From: Cytobacillus firmus DS1 | Lineage (GTDB): Bacteria; Bacillota; Bacilli; Bacillales; Cytobacillaceae | Direction of reading: 5' to 3' | Length of the DNA: 62,548 nucleotides | Assembly (NCBI RefSeq): GCF_000565285.1 | Contig: NZ_APVL01000022.1 | Location: 1-62,548 of the forward strand | Part shown: positions 17,412 to 26,582 of the stretch, one piece after another | Layout: each line of letters begins with the position of its first letter | Numbering within the stretch: the first letter of the stretch is position 1 | Position numbers and translations under genes: made by a program | The notes under the pieces: generated by a model | What the model saw: only the letters and a program-made list of their open reading frames with translations | What the model was told of the DNA's origin: nothing | The model's database searches: none

Positions 17412-17965
17412 AATTTATAATTTTTATATAAATAGTAAATTAAAAAGAAGAACGCAGCTAAAAGAAAAATGGCTATTTGCAGCTCCCTTTCAAATTTTAG
17501 TATATGTGATACCGCAAAGGTTTCCATGAACAATGCAGGTACTTTACCGATTGTGCTGGCAATGCCAAAGGGCAGAAGCCTCATTTTGCTGTATGCAGCT
17601 GCCAGTGTGACTGCACCTGATGGGACAAAAGGCAAGACCCTCAGCAAAACAACCATGAAAAACGCAGCTGGTCCTTCCGCATTCTGGAGTTTTGAAAAAA
17701 TTTCGTAATTCTTTAGCTGAGGAAAAGAGGAGGTAAGCTTGGTGATTCCTTTGCGATAAAGTATAAAACTTATAATTGCTCCGGCTGCTTCTCCTATGAT
17801 CAAAAGAACTAGCCCCATTTTGAAATCAAAAACCGCAACTGTTCCAGCTGTAATAAAGGCACTTGGGAGAAATCCCGTTACCGCTGCAGCAATGTTCATG
17901 AATATGCTAAATAAAGCTGCCAATATCGGTTCATCTGAAAGCGATTCGATAATATCAGAAAACAT
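17405..17965 (-). CDS. TVP38/TMEM64 (VTT-domain) membrane protein
   Basis: 186 aa with five or six hydrophobic segments. The VTT/DedA-like signature is visible as LPSAFITAGTVAVFDFKMGLVLLIIGEAAGAIISFILYRKG and then LLRVLPFVPSGAVTLAAAYSKM. The family includes lipid scramblases and undecaprenyl-phosphate flippases; a specific role is not known. ATG 17965 overlaps the spacing zone 3 bp after the response-regulator stop, with AAAGGA upstream, so kinase, regulator and this protein form one operon. The pairing suggests the two-component system senses an envelope condition, but this is inference. Confidence 0.8.
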   Translation of the reverse strand: MFSDIIESLSDEPILAALFSIFMNIAAAVTGFLPSAFITAGTVAVFDFKMGLVLLIIGEAAGAIISFILYRKGITKLTSSFPQLKNYEIFSKLQNAEGPAAFFMVVLLRVLPFVPSGAVTLAAAYSKMRLLPFGIASTIGKVPALFMETFAVSHILKFERELQIAIFLLAAFFFLIYYLYKNYKLS

Positions 17966-17968
17966 CCA

Positions 17969-18649
17969 TTAATCCTTTCCGGCCCATTTATAGCCTAAAC
18001 CCCAGACAGTCGTCAAATACTCATCTGCAGGAAACCCGGCTTTCCTTAATTTTTCACGTAAATTTCTTACATGCGAATCAATGGTGCGGTCTTCGATTGA
18101 CACCCCATAACCCCAAACAGAGCCTATTAAATGCTCACGTGAAAAAACTCTGTTCAAGTTTGAGAGGAAAAGGCTTAATATTGAAAACTCTTTTGGAGTT
18201 AAAAGGATTTCCTTATTTTTATAAGAAAGCTCAAAAGAATCTTCTTTAAGTTCCAGCCCTTTAAAGGTTTTGGTTTTTCCATCTTTTTTGCTTCTTCTCA
18301 GAACCGCTTCAATCCTAGCAGATAATTCCTCTTCATCGAACGGTTTTAAAATATAATCATCTGCTCCAATGTTCAATCCTTTTACAATGTCCGGCTTTTC
18401 GCTTTTGGCAGTAAGCATGATGATAGGAATATCCCAGTATTTTTTTATTTCCTTGCATACTTTCCATCCATCCATTTCAGGCATCATGACATCTAAAAGG
18501 ACCAGATCTGCAGAATGGGTTTCCAAGTAAAGCAAGGCATCTGAACCTGAAGATACTTTTATGCAATTGTAGCCGCGGGGGGCTAAATATAAAGAAATTA
18601 GATCAAGCATTCTAGTTTCATCGTCAACCAAAAGTATTGTTTTCATCAT
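17969..18649 (-). CDS. OmpR/PhoB-family response regulator
   Basis: 226 aa. The receiver domain has the acidic pair DDE near residue 8, phosphoacceptor Asp in LVLLDVMMPEMDG near residue 53, Thr in MLTAK, and Lys in LKPFDEEEL. The C-terminal winged helix is of the Trans_reg_C type (LLTPKEFSILSLFLSN, RTIDSHVRNLREKLRK, VWGLGYKW). The first ATG overlaps the TGA of the kinase gene, so translation is coupled. Targets are unknown. The nearest candidate is the VTT gene downstream in the same transcript. Confidence 0.93.
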   Translation of the reverse strand: MMKTILLVDDETRMLDLISLYLAPRGYNCIKVSSGSDALLYLETHSADLVLLDVMMPEMDGWKVCKEIKKYWDIPIIMLTAKSEKPDIVKGLNIGADDYILKPFDEEELSARIEAVLRRSKKDGKTKTFKGLELKEDSFELSYKNKEILLTPKEFSILSLFLSNLNRVFSREHLIGSVWGYGVSIEDRTIDSHVRNLREKLRKAGFPADEYLTTVWGLGYKWAGKD

Positions 18650-20028
18650 TCCGTTTCTCCCTTAAAAACAATTTCAAATTCTGTTCCGGCACCTTCTCTG
18701 CTGCAGACAGATATAGTCCCTCCATGGGCATGGACAAGTTCCTTAACAATGGCGAGTCCAAGACCTGTACCTCCTAGAGCTCTTGCGCGTGATTTATCCA
18801 CCCGGTAAAAACGATTAAAGATAAAAGGCAGTTCCTCTTCAGAGATTCCTCTTCCGGAATCCTTTATTTTAATGATGACACGTTTCTTGGTCCTGCTTAC
18901 GTCTACTGTTGTTTTATCTCCAGTTGAGGAATACTTAAGCGCGTTATCCAGAAGATTAAATATGATTTGCTCCAGCCTTGATCCATCCGCATAAAGGGTG
19001 ATAGGTTCACGGCAGCTGACAGATAGTTTCATCCCTTTTTCAGCGAAAGCCGGAGAAAATTTTGTTTCAATTTTTTTCGTCAATTCCTTCAGGTCTATTG
19101 GTTTTTTTATAATATCAAAGGTGTTTTTATCGATCTTAGCCAAATCGAAAAGATTTTTAACCATATCTGAAAGCCGGTTGGTTTCCTCCAGGATAATCGT
19201 TAAATACTGATTTCTTTCTTCGGGGCTCAGGTTCCGCTTCTGAACTATATCTGCATATCCTTTTATATAAGTAAGAGGAGTGCGAAGCTCGTGCGATATG
19301 CTGGACAAAAATTCACTGCGTTCTTCTCTGAGATAATTCAAGTCGTCCGCCAATAACTGGATGGACCGTGCTAAATCCCCAAGTTCATCGTCACCGGTTT
19401 TAGGAAGGGAAACTGAAAAATCACCGCAGCTGATTTGTGAGGTGGCTTCCTTCATTTTAATCAGCGGTTTCGCAAGAGCCTTTGATAAAAAGATGATGAT
19501 AGTAATGGTAAAAATGACAGCAATGAACCCGGCGATTAAAAATTGTTCATTTAAGCGTGAGATTAACGACTGAATCCAGGCTGTATCCTGAAACATATAT
19601 ACATGTCCAATCAGGACTCCATCCTGTTCGATCGGGCTGACAGTTGAGATAAAATCTTCTTCCTTCCAATTGTCCCCGATGGTTTTGCCTTCCCTTTCAG
19701 AAGATGTAATCGGCTTTTCTATGTACCTTTGGATCAAACTGCTGTCAACAGAAGAACCAAGGATCTCTTTGTTCGAATTTGTAATTACTACATCTGTAGT
19801 TGCTTCAGATTCCATCAGAGCTACATGGGAAATGGTATTTTCATCAAAATGATTTTCGAGTATAGCACGGTGTGAATTACCGCGTGTCTGGAGAGCTATG
19901 AGTTCTTCTTCCACACGTGATTCAACAAGGGTACTATATAAAAAGAAGAACATAGTTGTTTCAAGCCCGAAAAGGATCAGAAGAAACAGCAGGCCCAGTT
20001 TCATGGAAAGCTTTTTCAAAGAACTCAC
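18646..20028 (-). CDS. Sensor histidine kinase with extracytoplasmic sensor and HAMP domains
   Basis: 460 aa. The first membrane helix is near residues 8-30, an outside sensor domain of about 125 residues follows, and the second helix is near 160-180. Then come HAMP (ALAKPLIKMKEATSQISCGDF), the dimerisation helix with the phosphorylated His in SSISHELRTPLTYIKGY, and the ATPase domain (N-box ILFNLLDNALKYS, G-boxes DSGRGI and GGTGLGLAIV). The frame opens with GTG 20028. An internal ATG in the segment SMKLGLL is possible, and neither has a strong ribosome site. Together with the response regulator it forms a two-component system of unknown signal. Confidence 0.92.
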   Translation of the reverse strand: MSSLKKLSMKLGLLFLLILFGLETTMFFFLYSTLVESRVEEELIALQTRGNSHRAILENHFDENTISHVALMESEATTDVVITNSNKEILGSSVDSSLIQRYIEKPITSSEREGKTIGDNWKEEDFISTVSPIEQDGVLIGHVYMFQDTAWIQSLISRLNEQFLIAGFIAVIFTITIIIFLSKALAKPLIKMKEATSQISCGDFSVSLPKTGDDELGDLARSIQLLADDLNYLREERSEFLSSISHELRTPLTYIKGYADIVQKRNLSPEERNQYLTIILEETNRLSDMVKNLFDLAKIDKNTFDIIKKPIDLKELTKKIETKFSPAFAEKGMKLSVSCREPITLYADGSRLEQIIFNLLDNALKYSSTGDKTTVDVSRTKKRVIIKIKDSGRGISEEELPFIFNRFYRVDKSRARALGGTGLGLAIVKELVHAHGGTISVCSREGAGTEFEIVFKGETE

Positions 20029-20179
20029 TCATTTCAAATCAATTACTTCTATTATAGTCGAAATGTTTGAAGAAACTATGCAGAAGAGGTATATGTTTTA
20101 ATAGGACTGTAGAAGGTAAAATAGAATAATGATTAATACTAACAAAAAACAAGTATACAGTCATACAGGAGGTTTTTAA

Positions 20180-20413
20180 ATGAGCGAATGTAATTTGGAT
20201 CATACTCCGGAAGATGTTCAAAAAAAATTTGAACAGCAGAGAGGTTTCCTTCCGGAAGATATGCAACCGCTGTTTCAGGCATTTTTCCAGCAGGAACATA
20301 CACAGGATATCTTAAATGAGGTCTTCCATCTGCTGAAAAAATTTGATCTTGCTTCTGATGAAGAACGAACAGAGCGTGTCAGCAGGCTTTATCTTGTCCT
20401 GAAGAATGTATAA
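20180..20413 (+). CDS. Small conserved-looking hypothetical protein
   Basis: 77 aa, soluble, helical and acidic. A strong ribosome site (AGGAGG, 8 nt before ATG) and a downstream terminator show a real single-gene unit. The sequence DMQPLFQAFFQQEHTQDILNEVFHLLKKFDLAS looks like a short amphipathic helical bundle. I do not recognise a family. Confidence 0.75.
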   Translation: MSECNLDHTPEDVQKKFEQQRGFLPEDMQPLFQAFFQQEHTQDILNEVFHLLKKFDLASDEERTERVSRLYLVLKNV

Positions 20414-20418
20414 CATTG

Positions 20419-20454
20419 AATTGCCGCATCTGATTGAGTCTGCGGCAATTTTTT
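20419..20454 (+). terminator. Intrinsic terminator
   Basis: AATTGCCGCA and TGCGGCAATT form the stem, followed by TTTT. Confidence 0.88.
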
Positions 20455-20546
20455 ATGGACTTACAATATTTTTGTAGCTATTAAAATTTTATTTTAAATA
20501 TGTTTGTTTCTATGTTAAGATGCAATTATAGAGAAATATAGAGTAG

Positions 20547-20568
20547 TATAATATTGAAAGCGATTTCA
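20547..20568 (+). promoter_or_regulatory. Promoter -10 and overlapping CcpA cre site of the serine dehydratase operon
   Basis: TATAAT at 20547-20552 is followed at 20555-20568 by TGAAAGCGATTTCA, a perfect match to the cre consensus TGWAANCGNTNWCA. The cre lies at the expected start of transcription, a position where CcpA represses. This suggests catabolite repression of the regulator-sdaAB-sdaAA unit. Confidence 0.7.
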
Positions 20569-20585
20569 TAAAGGGAGTGATAAAG

Positions 20586-21260
20586 TTGAAGGAATGCCAT
20601 AGACCTGTTTTTGATTTGGCGATCCGGACTGCAGATATGCTTGTGCGAATGTTTGGTTCCCGCTGTGAAGTGGCCGTGCACGATTTCAGCGACTTAAAAA
20701 AATCGCTTATCCATATAGCAGGAGATATAACAGACAGAAAAATCGGCTCACCCATTACCGATCTTGTATTGAATGAATTAGCCAAACATAAAAACGAGGT
20801 AAATGATATAGCCAATTATAAAACACAGTCCAAAAAAGGAAATGTCATGAAATCATCTACGATTTTTCTCCGTGATGATGAAAATAAAGTAATTGGCGCT
20901 TTATGCCTAAATTATGATATTAGTCTGCTCATGCAATTCGGAGGGGAAATCGAAGAGTTTATCAGCTTTGATGAACATTCCTCTAAATCGGAAACCTTTT
21001 TTAATTCCGTTCAGGATGTTATTCACGAGATGGTAGATCAGGTTCTTCAGGGCTTTAAGAAGGCACCTTCACTGATGACACTCGAAGAAAAAGTTGAATG
21101 TGTACGCCAGCTTGAAGATAAAGGGACCTTCCTCATAAAAGGGGCAACTGATTATGTTGCATCGGTTCTGGGGGTTTCGAAATTTACCATCTATAATTAC
21201 CTTCAGAAAATCAGAACGATTAATGAGCTCCAGCCGGAAGCAGCCCTGGAGCATAAATAG
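20586..21260 (+). CDS. YheO-like PAS-HTH transcriptional regulator, probably of L-serine dehydratase
   Basis: About 224 aa from TTG 20586, spaced 8 nt from AAGGGAG. The GTG at 20577 overlaps the ribosome site. The N-terminal half is a YheO/PAS_6 domain (VFDLAIRTADMLVRMFGSRCEVAVHDF ... GALCLNYDIS). The C-terminal 60 residues form the HTH_22/DauR helix-turn-helix (LEDKGTFLIKGATDYVASVLGVSKFTIYNYLQKIR). Relatives respond to small effectors such as D-amino acids. The gene lies 77 bp ahead of sdaAB, so control of serine breakdown is the obvious guess. The effector is unproven. Confidence 0.82.
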   Translation: MKECHRPVFDLAIRTADMLVRMFGSRCEVAVHDFSDLKKSLIHIAGDITDRKIGSPITDLVLNELAKHKNEVNDIANYKTQSKKGNVMKSSTIFLRDDENKVIGALCLNYDISLLMQFGGEIEEFISFDEHSSKSETFFNSVQDVIHEMVDQVLQGFKKAPSLMTLEEKVECVRQLEDKGTFLIKGATDYVASVLGVSKFTIYNYLQKIRTINELQPEAALEHK

Positions 21261-21337
21261 ATGAGACTTTAAAATAGCTGCTGATATTTTTACAGCTATA
21301 TCCATTTAAAGACCTTAAAAGTAAAGGGGCATACAAA

Positions 21338-22000
21338 ATGAAATACAGATCAGCATTTGATATTATCGGCCCGGTTATGATCGGACCTTCTAGCTCTCAT
21401 ACAGCAGGAGCTGCACGCATTGGACGTGTTGCCCGGACTCTTTTTGGAAAACAGCCATCCAAAGCAGAGATTTCCTTATATGGTTCTTTTGCAAAAACCT
21501 ATAAAGGACATGGCACGGATGTGGCTATTGTTGGAGGTATCCTCGACTTTGATACCTTTGACGAGCGAATCCCTTCAGCCCTTCAATTAGCTGAAGAAGC
21601 GGGGATTGAAGTCATTTTTACAGTTGAAGATACCGTTACAGACCATCCTAATACGGTAAGAGTGAAGCTTACTGAAGGTGATCGTGACATTGAACTTGTA
21701 GGAATTTCCATTGGCGGCGGAACAATTGAAATAACTGAACTGAATTCTTTTGAACTTAAATTATCCGGTGAACATCCTGCCATTTTAGTTGTTCATAACG
21801 ATCAGTTTGGAGTTATCTCCGCTGTAACGAACATTTTATCCAAGCACCAGATCAACATTGGCCATATGGAAGTATCACGCAAGGAAAAAGGGAAAATGGC
21901 CATCATGGTCATTGAAGTGGATCAGAAGATCGGCCAGGATGTGATGACGGAGCTTGAAGGGCTTCCGAATATAACGCAAATTATCAGAATGGTTGACTAA
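21338..22000 (+). CDS. sdaAB: L-serine ammonia-lyase, iron-sulfur-dependent, beta subunit
   Basis: 220 aa. With the alpha subunit it deaminates L-serine to pyruvate and ammonia in the cytoplasm. The N-terminal part has the family start FDIIGPVMIGPSSSHTAGAARIGRVAR. The C-terminal 70 residues form an ACT domain (AILVVHNDQFGVISAVTNILSKHQINIGHMEVSR), the usual regulatory module. AAGTAAAGGGG precedes the ATG. It is 31 bp upstream of sdaAA, in one operon with the YheO-like regulator. Confidence 0.95.
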   Translation: MKYRSAFDIIGPVMIGPSSSHTAGAARIGRVARTLFGKQPSKAEISLYGSFAKTYKGHGTDVAIVGGILDFDTFDERIPSALQLAEEAGIEVIFTVEDTVTDHPNTVRVKLTEGDRDIELVGISIGGGTIEITELNSFELKLSGEHPAILVVHNDQFGVISAVTNILSKHQINIGHMEVSRKEKGKMAIMVIEVDQKIGQDVMTELEGLPNITQIIRMVD

Positions 22001-22031
22001 TAGTTAGCAGGTCATCAGGAGGGAAAGTCTA

Positions 22032-22910
22032 ATGTTATTTAGAAATGTTGCTGAGCTTGTAGAGCTCGCTGAAAATAAAGGTGTAAAAATAGCTGAAATC
22101 ATGATTCAGCAGGAGATAGAAGTAACGGGATTAACACGTGATGAAATTATTGCCAAAATGGACCGAAACCTGACTGTCATGGAACAGGCAGTGGAGAGGG
22201 GACTTAAAGGGGTAACATCTGTTACAGGACTTACAGGCGGTGATGCAGTTCTTCTGCAAAAATACATTCAGAGCGGAAAGGCTTTATCTGGGAATATTTT
22301 ATTGGATGCTGTCAGCAAAGCAGTCGCAACCAATGAAGTGAATGCAGCAATGGGTATAATCTGTGCCACACCGACAGCAGGTTCGGCTGGCGTTGTGCCG
22401 GGTACATTGTTCGCTGTTAAAGAAGTCCTCAAACCAACACGCATGGAAATGATTGAATTCCTGTTTACCTCCGCGGCATTTGGCTTTGTCGTCGCAAACA
22501 ATGCCTCTATCTCTGGTGCAGCTGGAGGATGTCAGGCTGAGGTCGGGTCTGCAAGCGGCATGGCGGCAGCTTCCATCGTAGAAATGGCAGGCGGAACACC
22601 AAAGCAGGCCGCCGAAGCGATGGCAATCACACTTAAGAATATGCTGGGCCTTGTATGTGATCCAGTTGCGGGACTAGTAGAAGTTCCATGTGTAAAGCGG
22701 AATGCCATGGGTGCATCCAATGCCATGACAGCTGCTGATATGGCACTTGCCGGAATTACGAGCAGAATTCCATGTGATGAAGTCATTAACGCAATGTTCC
22801 TTATCGGGCAAACCATGCCTTCAGCACTAAGGGAAACAGCTGAGGGAGGGCTCGCTGCAACCCCAACCGGCAGAAGACTGCAGGAAGAGATTTTTGGAAA
22901 AAAACAGTAA
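22032..22910 (+). CDS. sdaAA: L-serine ammonia-lyase, iron-sulfur-dependent, alpha subunit
   Basis: 292 aa, catalytic subunit. Cysteines for the 4Fe-4S cluster are in IICATPTAGS, GGCQAEVGSA, LVCDPVAGLVEVPCVKRNA, as in Bacillus SdaAA. The length matches the family. GGAGGGAAAG is well spaced before the ATG. It ends the operon; a terminator-like hairpin lies about 110 bp downstream. Confidence 0.95.
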   Translation: MLFRNVAELVELAENKGVKIAEIMIQQEIEVTGLTRDEIIAKMDRNLTVMEQAVERGLKGVTSVTGLTGGDAVLLQKYIQSGKALSGNILLDAVSKAVATNEVNAAMGIICATPTAGSAGVVPGTLFAVKEVLKPTRMEMIEFLFTSAAFGFVVANNASISGAAGGCQAEVGSASGMAAASIVEMAGGTPKQAAEAMAITLKNMLGLVCDPVAGLVEVPCVKRNAMGASNAMTAADMALAGITSRIPCDEVINAMFLIGQTMPSALRETAEGGLAATPTGRRLQEEIFGKKQ

Positions 22911-23018
22911 ATTTAAATTGACTGTTTTGAAAGATTGTTAACAATTTGAGTTGATTGCAGAGGAAATCAACGGCCGGGTTCATAAGCAAACAAAATTTTG
23001 AGAAAAGAGCTTATGTTT

Positions 23019-23047
23019 AACACCAGTTCTTTAGTGAATTGGTGTTT
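23019..23047 (+). terminator. Intrinsic terminator downstream of sdaAA
   Basis: AACACCAGTTC pairs with GAATTGGTGTT (one G-T pair), followed by a weak T stretch. A wider pair, CATAAGC and GCTTATG, encloses the sequence before it (22981-23015). Confidence 0.65.
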
Positions 23048-23112
23048 ATATTTATGTGGAAAAAAGTTATGCCAATTTAGGATAATTTTTAAAAGGGGAG
23101 AGAAAAAAGAGT

Positions 23113-24231
23113 TTGAAAGTTATAAGATGGACTATTATCACTATTGCTATTGTGTTTATGCTGTTAATGAGCATAGCTGCTCCTGCAGCATTTATCGGGT
23201 TAGCTGTCTTTTTAATTGGTTTATATTTAAATAGCCAGCACCGTAAATCTAGAATTAATTTTAAAAAATCGGGCTGGTTAATGGCAGCAGGCTTCATTTT
23301 ATCCATTTTTTTAGCAGCTGCAGACCCCGATGCAACTGAAACTGTTAATGATCCTGAAAAGGAACAAATACAATCAGAAGACAATGAAGCAGATAAGAAA
23401 GCTGAAGAAGAAAAGCTTGCCCAAGAGAAGGCTGAAGAAGAGGAAGTAAAAAAGCAATCGGAGGAGCAAGCAAGGCTAGAAGCAGAACAGGAAGAAAAAC
23501 AGAAGCAGGAAGAGGCTGAAAAGCAAAAACAGGAACAGGAACAAAGTCAGGCTGCAGAGAGCTTGGGCCTTGAATTAGTTACCGTTGGCAGAGTAGTTGA
23601 CGGTGACACAATTGAAACATCTGACCTGAGGAAAGTCCGCCTTATTGGAGTGAACACTCCCGAATCAACAACAAGAGTAGAAGAATACGGAAAAGAAGCA
23701 AGCCAATTTACCACATCTGAACTGACTGGCAAGAAAATCTGGATGCAAAAGGATGTCTCAGACACAGATCGGTATGGCCGCCTGCTGAGAATCGTTTGGC
23801 TGGACATCCCGGCGGATGATATGGACGAAGATGAAATACGTGAAAAAATGTTCAATGCCCATTTGGTTCTGAATGGTTATGCGGAACCATCCACCTACAA
23901 TCCGGATGTAAAATACAGTGAATACTTCAGAAAATTCGGCAGGGAAGCAAGAGAAGCCCACAAAGGGTTATGGGCTCTCGGAGATGAAGGAACGACTAAA
24001 GGGGACCTGGATTCTGCAGCTGCGAGCGGTACGTCAAGTATTACCGGTAATAGCGGGTCGAATGACAGCAGCAGTACAGCCGGCGATACAAATTCTTCAG
24101 AAAGCGGTTCAGAGTCCTATCAAAACTGTACAGAGTTAAGGAAAGTATATCCTGATGGTGTGCCATCTACACATCCTGCTTATGACTCAAAGCATGATAG
24201 AGATAAGGACAATTATGCTTGCGAACGATAA
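23113..24231 (+). CDS. Membrane-anchored thermonuclease (SNase) with C-terminal excalibur domain
   Basis: 372 aa from TTG 23113, with GGGGAG about 12 nt upstream. Two N-terminal hydrophobic segments (residues about 5-40 and 52-72) anchor it. A Lys/Glu/Gln-rich coiled-coil linker (about 75-150) precedes the nuclease domain. Catalytic motifs are VVDGDTIE, RLIGVNTPES and DRYGRLLRIVW, which carry the active Asp, Arg and Glu set of staphylococcal nuclease. A Ser/Gly/Thr-rich spacer leads to an excalibur Ca-binding tail (DRDKDNYACE). It probably degrades extracellular nucleic acids at the cell surface. It is monocistronic with a strong terminator. Confidence 0.9.
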   Translation: MKVIRWTIITIAIVFMLLMSIAAPAAFIGLAVFLIGLYLNSQHRKSRINFKKSGWLMAAGFILSIFLAAADPDATETVNDPEKEQIQSEDNEADKKAEEEKLAQEKAEEEEVKKQSEEQARLEAEQEEKQKQEEAEKQKQEQEQSQAAESLGLELVTVGRVVDGDTIETSDLRKVRLIGVNTPESTTRVEEYGKEASQFTTSELTGKKIWMQKDVSDTDRYGRLLRIVWLDIPADDMDEDEIREKMFNAHLVLNGYAEPSTYNPDVKYSEYFRKFGREAREAHKGLWALGDEGTTKGDLDSAAASGTSSITGNSGSNDSSSTAGDTNSSESGSESYQNCTELRKVYPDGVPSTHPAYDSKHDRDKDNYACER

Positions 24232-24236
24232 GAGAA

Positions 24237-24269
24237 AGGCTGGCTCCTGATATAGAGCCAGCCTCTTTT
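24237..24269 (+). terminator. Intrinsic terminator of the nuclease gene
   Basis: AGGCTGGCTC-CTGATATA-GAGCCAGCCT is followed by CTTTT. Confidence 0.9.
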
Positions 24270-24327
24270 AAATGGCTGCAATAGTAAAAAAAATAAAAAT
24301 TAAGAACACTGGCGCCTGCCCAGTGCT

Positions 24328-24549
24328 CTATGAGGTCCTTTTATGGTGCCCATTCAATTTTATAAGAGAACCTCTTTTAATCCAATAATGAAAGTTTTCT
24401 GCAGGGAAAACTCCGCGTCCATTCGATCTGTCCATCTGAATGACAACGCTGTTCTGGGTCACCTCCAGAATTTTAAGTGTTTGGGAGCGGTAAAGATTTG
24501 GCATGAAAGTACTTGTGATTTCAAATTGCATATCCTTATCCAGGTTCAA
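24328..24549 (-). CDS. Small hypothetical protein
   Basis: About 73 aa from TTG 24549, which is spaced 8 nt from AGGAGG. The GTG three codons earlier touches the ribosome site. The sequence is basic and soluble (NLYRSQTLKILEVTQNSVVIQMDRSNGRG), with a beta-strand feel like small RNA- or DNA-binding barrels. No family is recognised. The opposite strand also carries a longer frame (24343-24663), but it has no ribosome site. Confidence 0.6.
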   Translation of the reverse strand: MNLDKDMQFEITSTFMPNLYRSQTLKILEVTQNSVVIQMDRSNGRGVFPAENFHYWIKRGSLIKLNGHHKRTS

Positions 24550-24733
24550 CGGTGGCACCTCCTACTTGTTTTATTAAAATTATTATCTCCATACAAAGTT
24601 TTTCTATCCAATTATTGGCCAGTATATTTTGGTCTATGTTCTATGAACTATAAGATGGATTAAACTTTTGAATGTTTTGAATTAAAGGTATAATTCAACT
24701 AAGTACATGATTTTTTATAAGAAGGTGAAGTAT

Positions 24734-25684
24734 GTGAGAGAAATGATTAAAGTTGGATTAATAGGGATGGGTGCCGTAGGGGAAAGAATACTCCGTCAAT
24801 TTCGGCAGCATGAGGAGTTTGATATTGCAGCACTTTGTGATCGAAATGCCGGACGATTAGATAAATTTAGGGCTGAGCTGCCGGATGCTGCAATGCATGC
24901 AAATTATTTGGATTTGCTTCAGGATGAAACCATCAAGCTTATCTATTTAGGGGTTCCACCAAAATTTCATCATTCAATAGCAATGGATATTATAAAGAGC
25001 GGCAAGCATCTTCTTTGTGAGAAGCCTTTAGCCAATTCCATTGAAGAGGCAAAAGAAATGTGTGAAGCGGCTGAGAATGCCGGGATGATCCATGCAATGA
25101 ATTTTCCCATGGCATATAGTCCGGCTTTTAAAATGTTTAGGAATAAGATACATAATGGTGAACTTGGTAAGATTAAGAAAGTCGAACTGCACCTGCAGTT
25201 TAAGCAATGGCCGCGTGAATGGCAGCAGAACGATTGGATATCAAACAGGGAACAGGGAGGCTTTATCAGGGAAGTAGCGCCACATTTTATTCACATGATT
25301 CACGATACATTCGGAGAACTGGACATTGTCCATTCTTCTGTTGAATACCCTGAAGATGAACGGTTATGTGAAACAAGCTTTTCCACTTTATTAACGCTGC
25401 CAGGCGGCATTCCAGTTCTGTTTAGCGGAATAGCCGGAATCGGACAGCAAGAACACCTGTCTTTTAAAGTATTTGCTGATAAAGGCACTTTGGATATGCA
25501 GAACTGGAGTATTCTGGTTCAAAGTACCACTGAAAACAGCGGAGAAATTATAAAGCTAGATGAACCGGAAACCAGTCTTCCAGCAGAGCTTCTCAAAGCA
25601 CTAAGAGGAGATAAAGCGTTATTAGTATCCTTCAAAGAAGGGCACCAGGTGCAAAAGGTATTAGAAAGAATCCTATTGAGCTGA
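24734..25684 (+). CDS. Gfo/Idh/MocA family NAD(P)-dependent oxidoreductase
   Basis: About 316 aa from GTG 24734 (AAGGTGA before it); ATG 24743 is an alternative. The Rossmann start is VGLIGMGAVGERIL, followed by IYLGVPPKFHHSIAMDIIKSGKHLLCEKPLAN, which contains the EKP catalytic lysine motif. The C-terminal domain is the usual substrate-binding beta sheet. The family oxidises or reduces sugars, inositols and related compounds, so the substrate cannot be predicted. It is a single-gene unit with its own terminator. Confidence 0.85.
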   Translation: MREMIKVGLIGMGAVGERILRQFRQHEEFDIAALCDRNAGRLDKFRAELPDAAMHANYLDLLQDETIKLIYLGVPPKFHHSIAMDIIKSGKHLLCEKPLANSIEEAKEMCEAAENAGMIHAMNFPMAYSPAFKMFRNKIHNGELGKIKKVELHLQFKQWPREWQQNDWISNREQGGFIREVAPHFIHMIHDTFGELDIVHSSVEYPEDERLCETSFSTLLTLPGGIPVLFSGIAGIGQQEHLSFKVFADKGTLDMQNWSILVQSTTENSGEIIKLDEPETSLPAELLKALRGDKALLVSFKEGHQVQKVLERILLS

Positions 25685-25686
25685 TC

Positions 25687-25711
25687 AGAGGCACATTTGT
25701 GTCTCTTTTTT
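25687..25711 (+). terminator. Intrinsic terminator
   Basis: AGAGGCAC-ATTT-GTGTCTCT (one G-T pair) is followed by a T run. Confidence 0.8.
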
Positions 25712-25853
25712 CACTTATAAGCCAACAGTCATTATCAAGAAACAATGCTCGAAAAAAACAGGTGTCTTAATGTATAATAATTTAGTGAGAGTTATTCAGA
25801 ATACTGAAGACTCTATTACTTATTTGATCCAAAGTTGAAAGAGAGTGGGACAT

Positions 25854-26573
25854 ATGGGCCGTAAATGGAACAATATCAAAGAAAAGAAAGCATCAAAAGA
25901 CGCAAATACGAGCCGTGTATATTCCAAGTTTGCACTTGAAATATATGTGGTTGCCAAGCAAGGTGAGCCTGATCCGGAAGCAAACCAGGCTTTAAAATTT
26001 GTGCTCGAACGTGCAAAAACATATAACGTGCCAAGAAATATCATTGATCGTGCAATTGAAAAAGCGAAAGGCGGAGCGGAAGAAAACTATGATGAGCTTC
26101 GCTACGAAGGATTCGGGCCAAGCGGATCCATGGTTATAGTTGATGCATTGACTAATAACGTAAATCGCACAGCATCTAACGTACGTGCTGCATTCGGAAA
26201 AAATGGCGGGAATATGGGTGTGAGCGGATCTGTTTCCTATATGTTCGACTCAACCGCTGTTATCGGCATTGAAGGCAAATCTGAGGAAGAAGTGCTGGAA
26301 ATCCTGATGGAAGCAGACGTGGATGCACGTGATATTCTGGAAGAAGATGATACGGTAATCGTCTATGCAGAACCCGATCAGTTTCATGCAGTTCAGGAAG
26401 CATTCAAGTCAGCAGGCATTATTGAGTTTGCTGTTGCTGAATTAACAATGCTCCCGCAAAATGAAGTCACCCTTGAAGCTGATGCAGAGGCACAATTTGA
26501 AAAGCTGATTGACGCCCTTGAAGACCTGGAAGATGTCCAGCGTGTATATCATAATGTAGACTTTGGTGAATAA
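25854..26573 (+). CDS. yeeI: YebC/PmpR-family protein, YeeI type
   Basis: About 239 aa from ATG 25854, which begins [20 protein letters not shown] as in Bacillus YeeI. A GTG three codons earlier is in frame. The protein matches the family throughout: [62 protein letters not shown], and the acidic C-terminus [18 protein letters not shown]. YebC proteins are now linked to relief of ribosome stalling at proline runs and earlier to transcription control. Bacillus has two paralogues, and this is the shorter-spaced YeeI group. It is monocistronic. Confidence 0.93.
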   Translation: MGRKWNNIKEKKASKDANTSRVYSKFALEIYVVAKQGEPDPEANQALKFVLERAKTYNVPRNIIDRAIEKAKGGAEENYDELRYEGFGPSGSMVIVDALTNNVNRTASNVRAAFGKNGGNMGVSGSVSYMFDSTAVIGIEGKSEEEVLEILMEADVDARDILEEDDTVIVYAEPDQFHAVQEAFKSAGIIEFAVAELTMLPQNEVTLEADAEAQFEKLIDALEDLEDVQRVYHNVDFGE

Positions 26574-26582
26574 TGGAGAAGA

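Noticed and set aside
24343..24663. 106-codon plus-strand frame opposite the small minus-strand gene
   Set aside because: It has no ribosome site, while the minus-strand gene has AGGAGG at ideal spacing. I keep only the latter.
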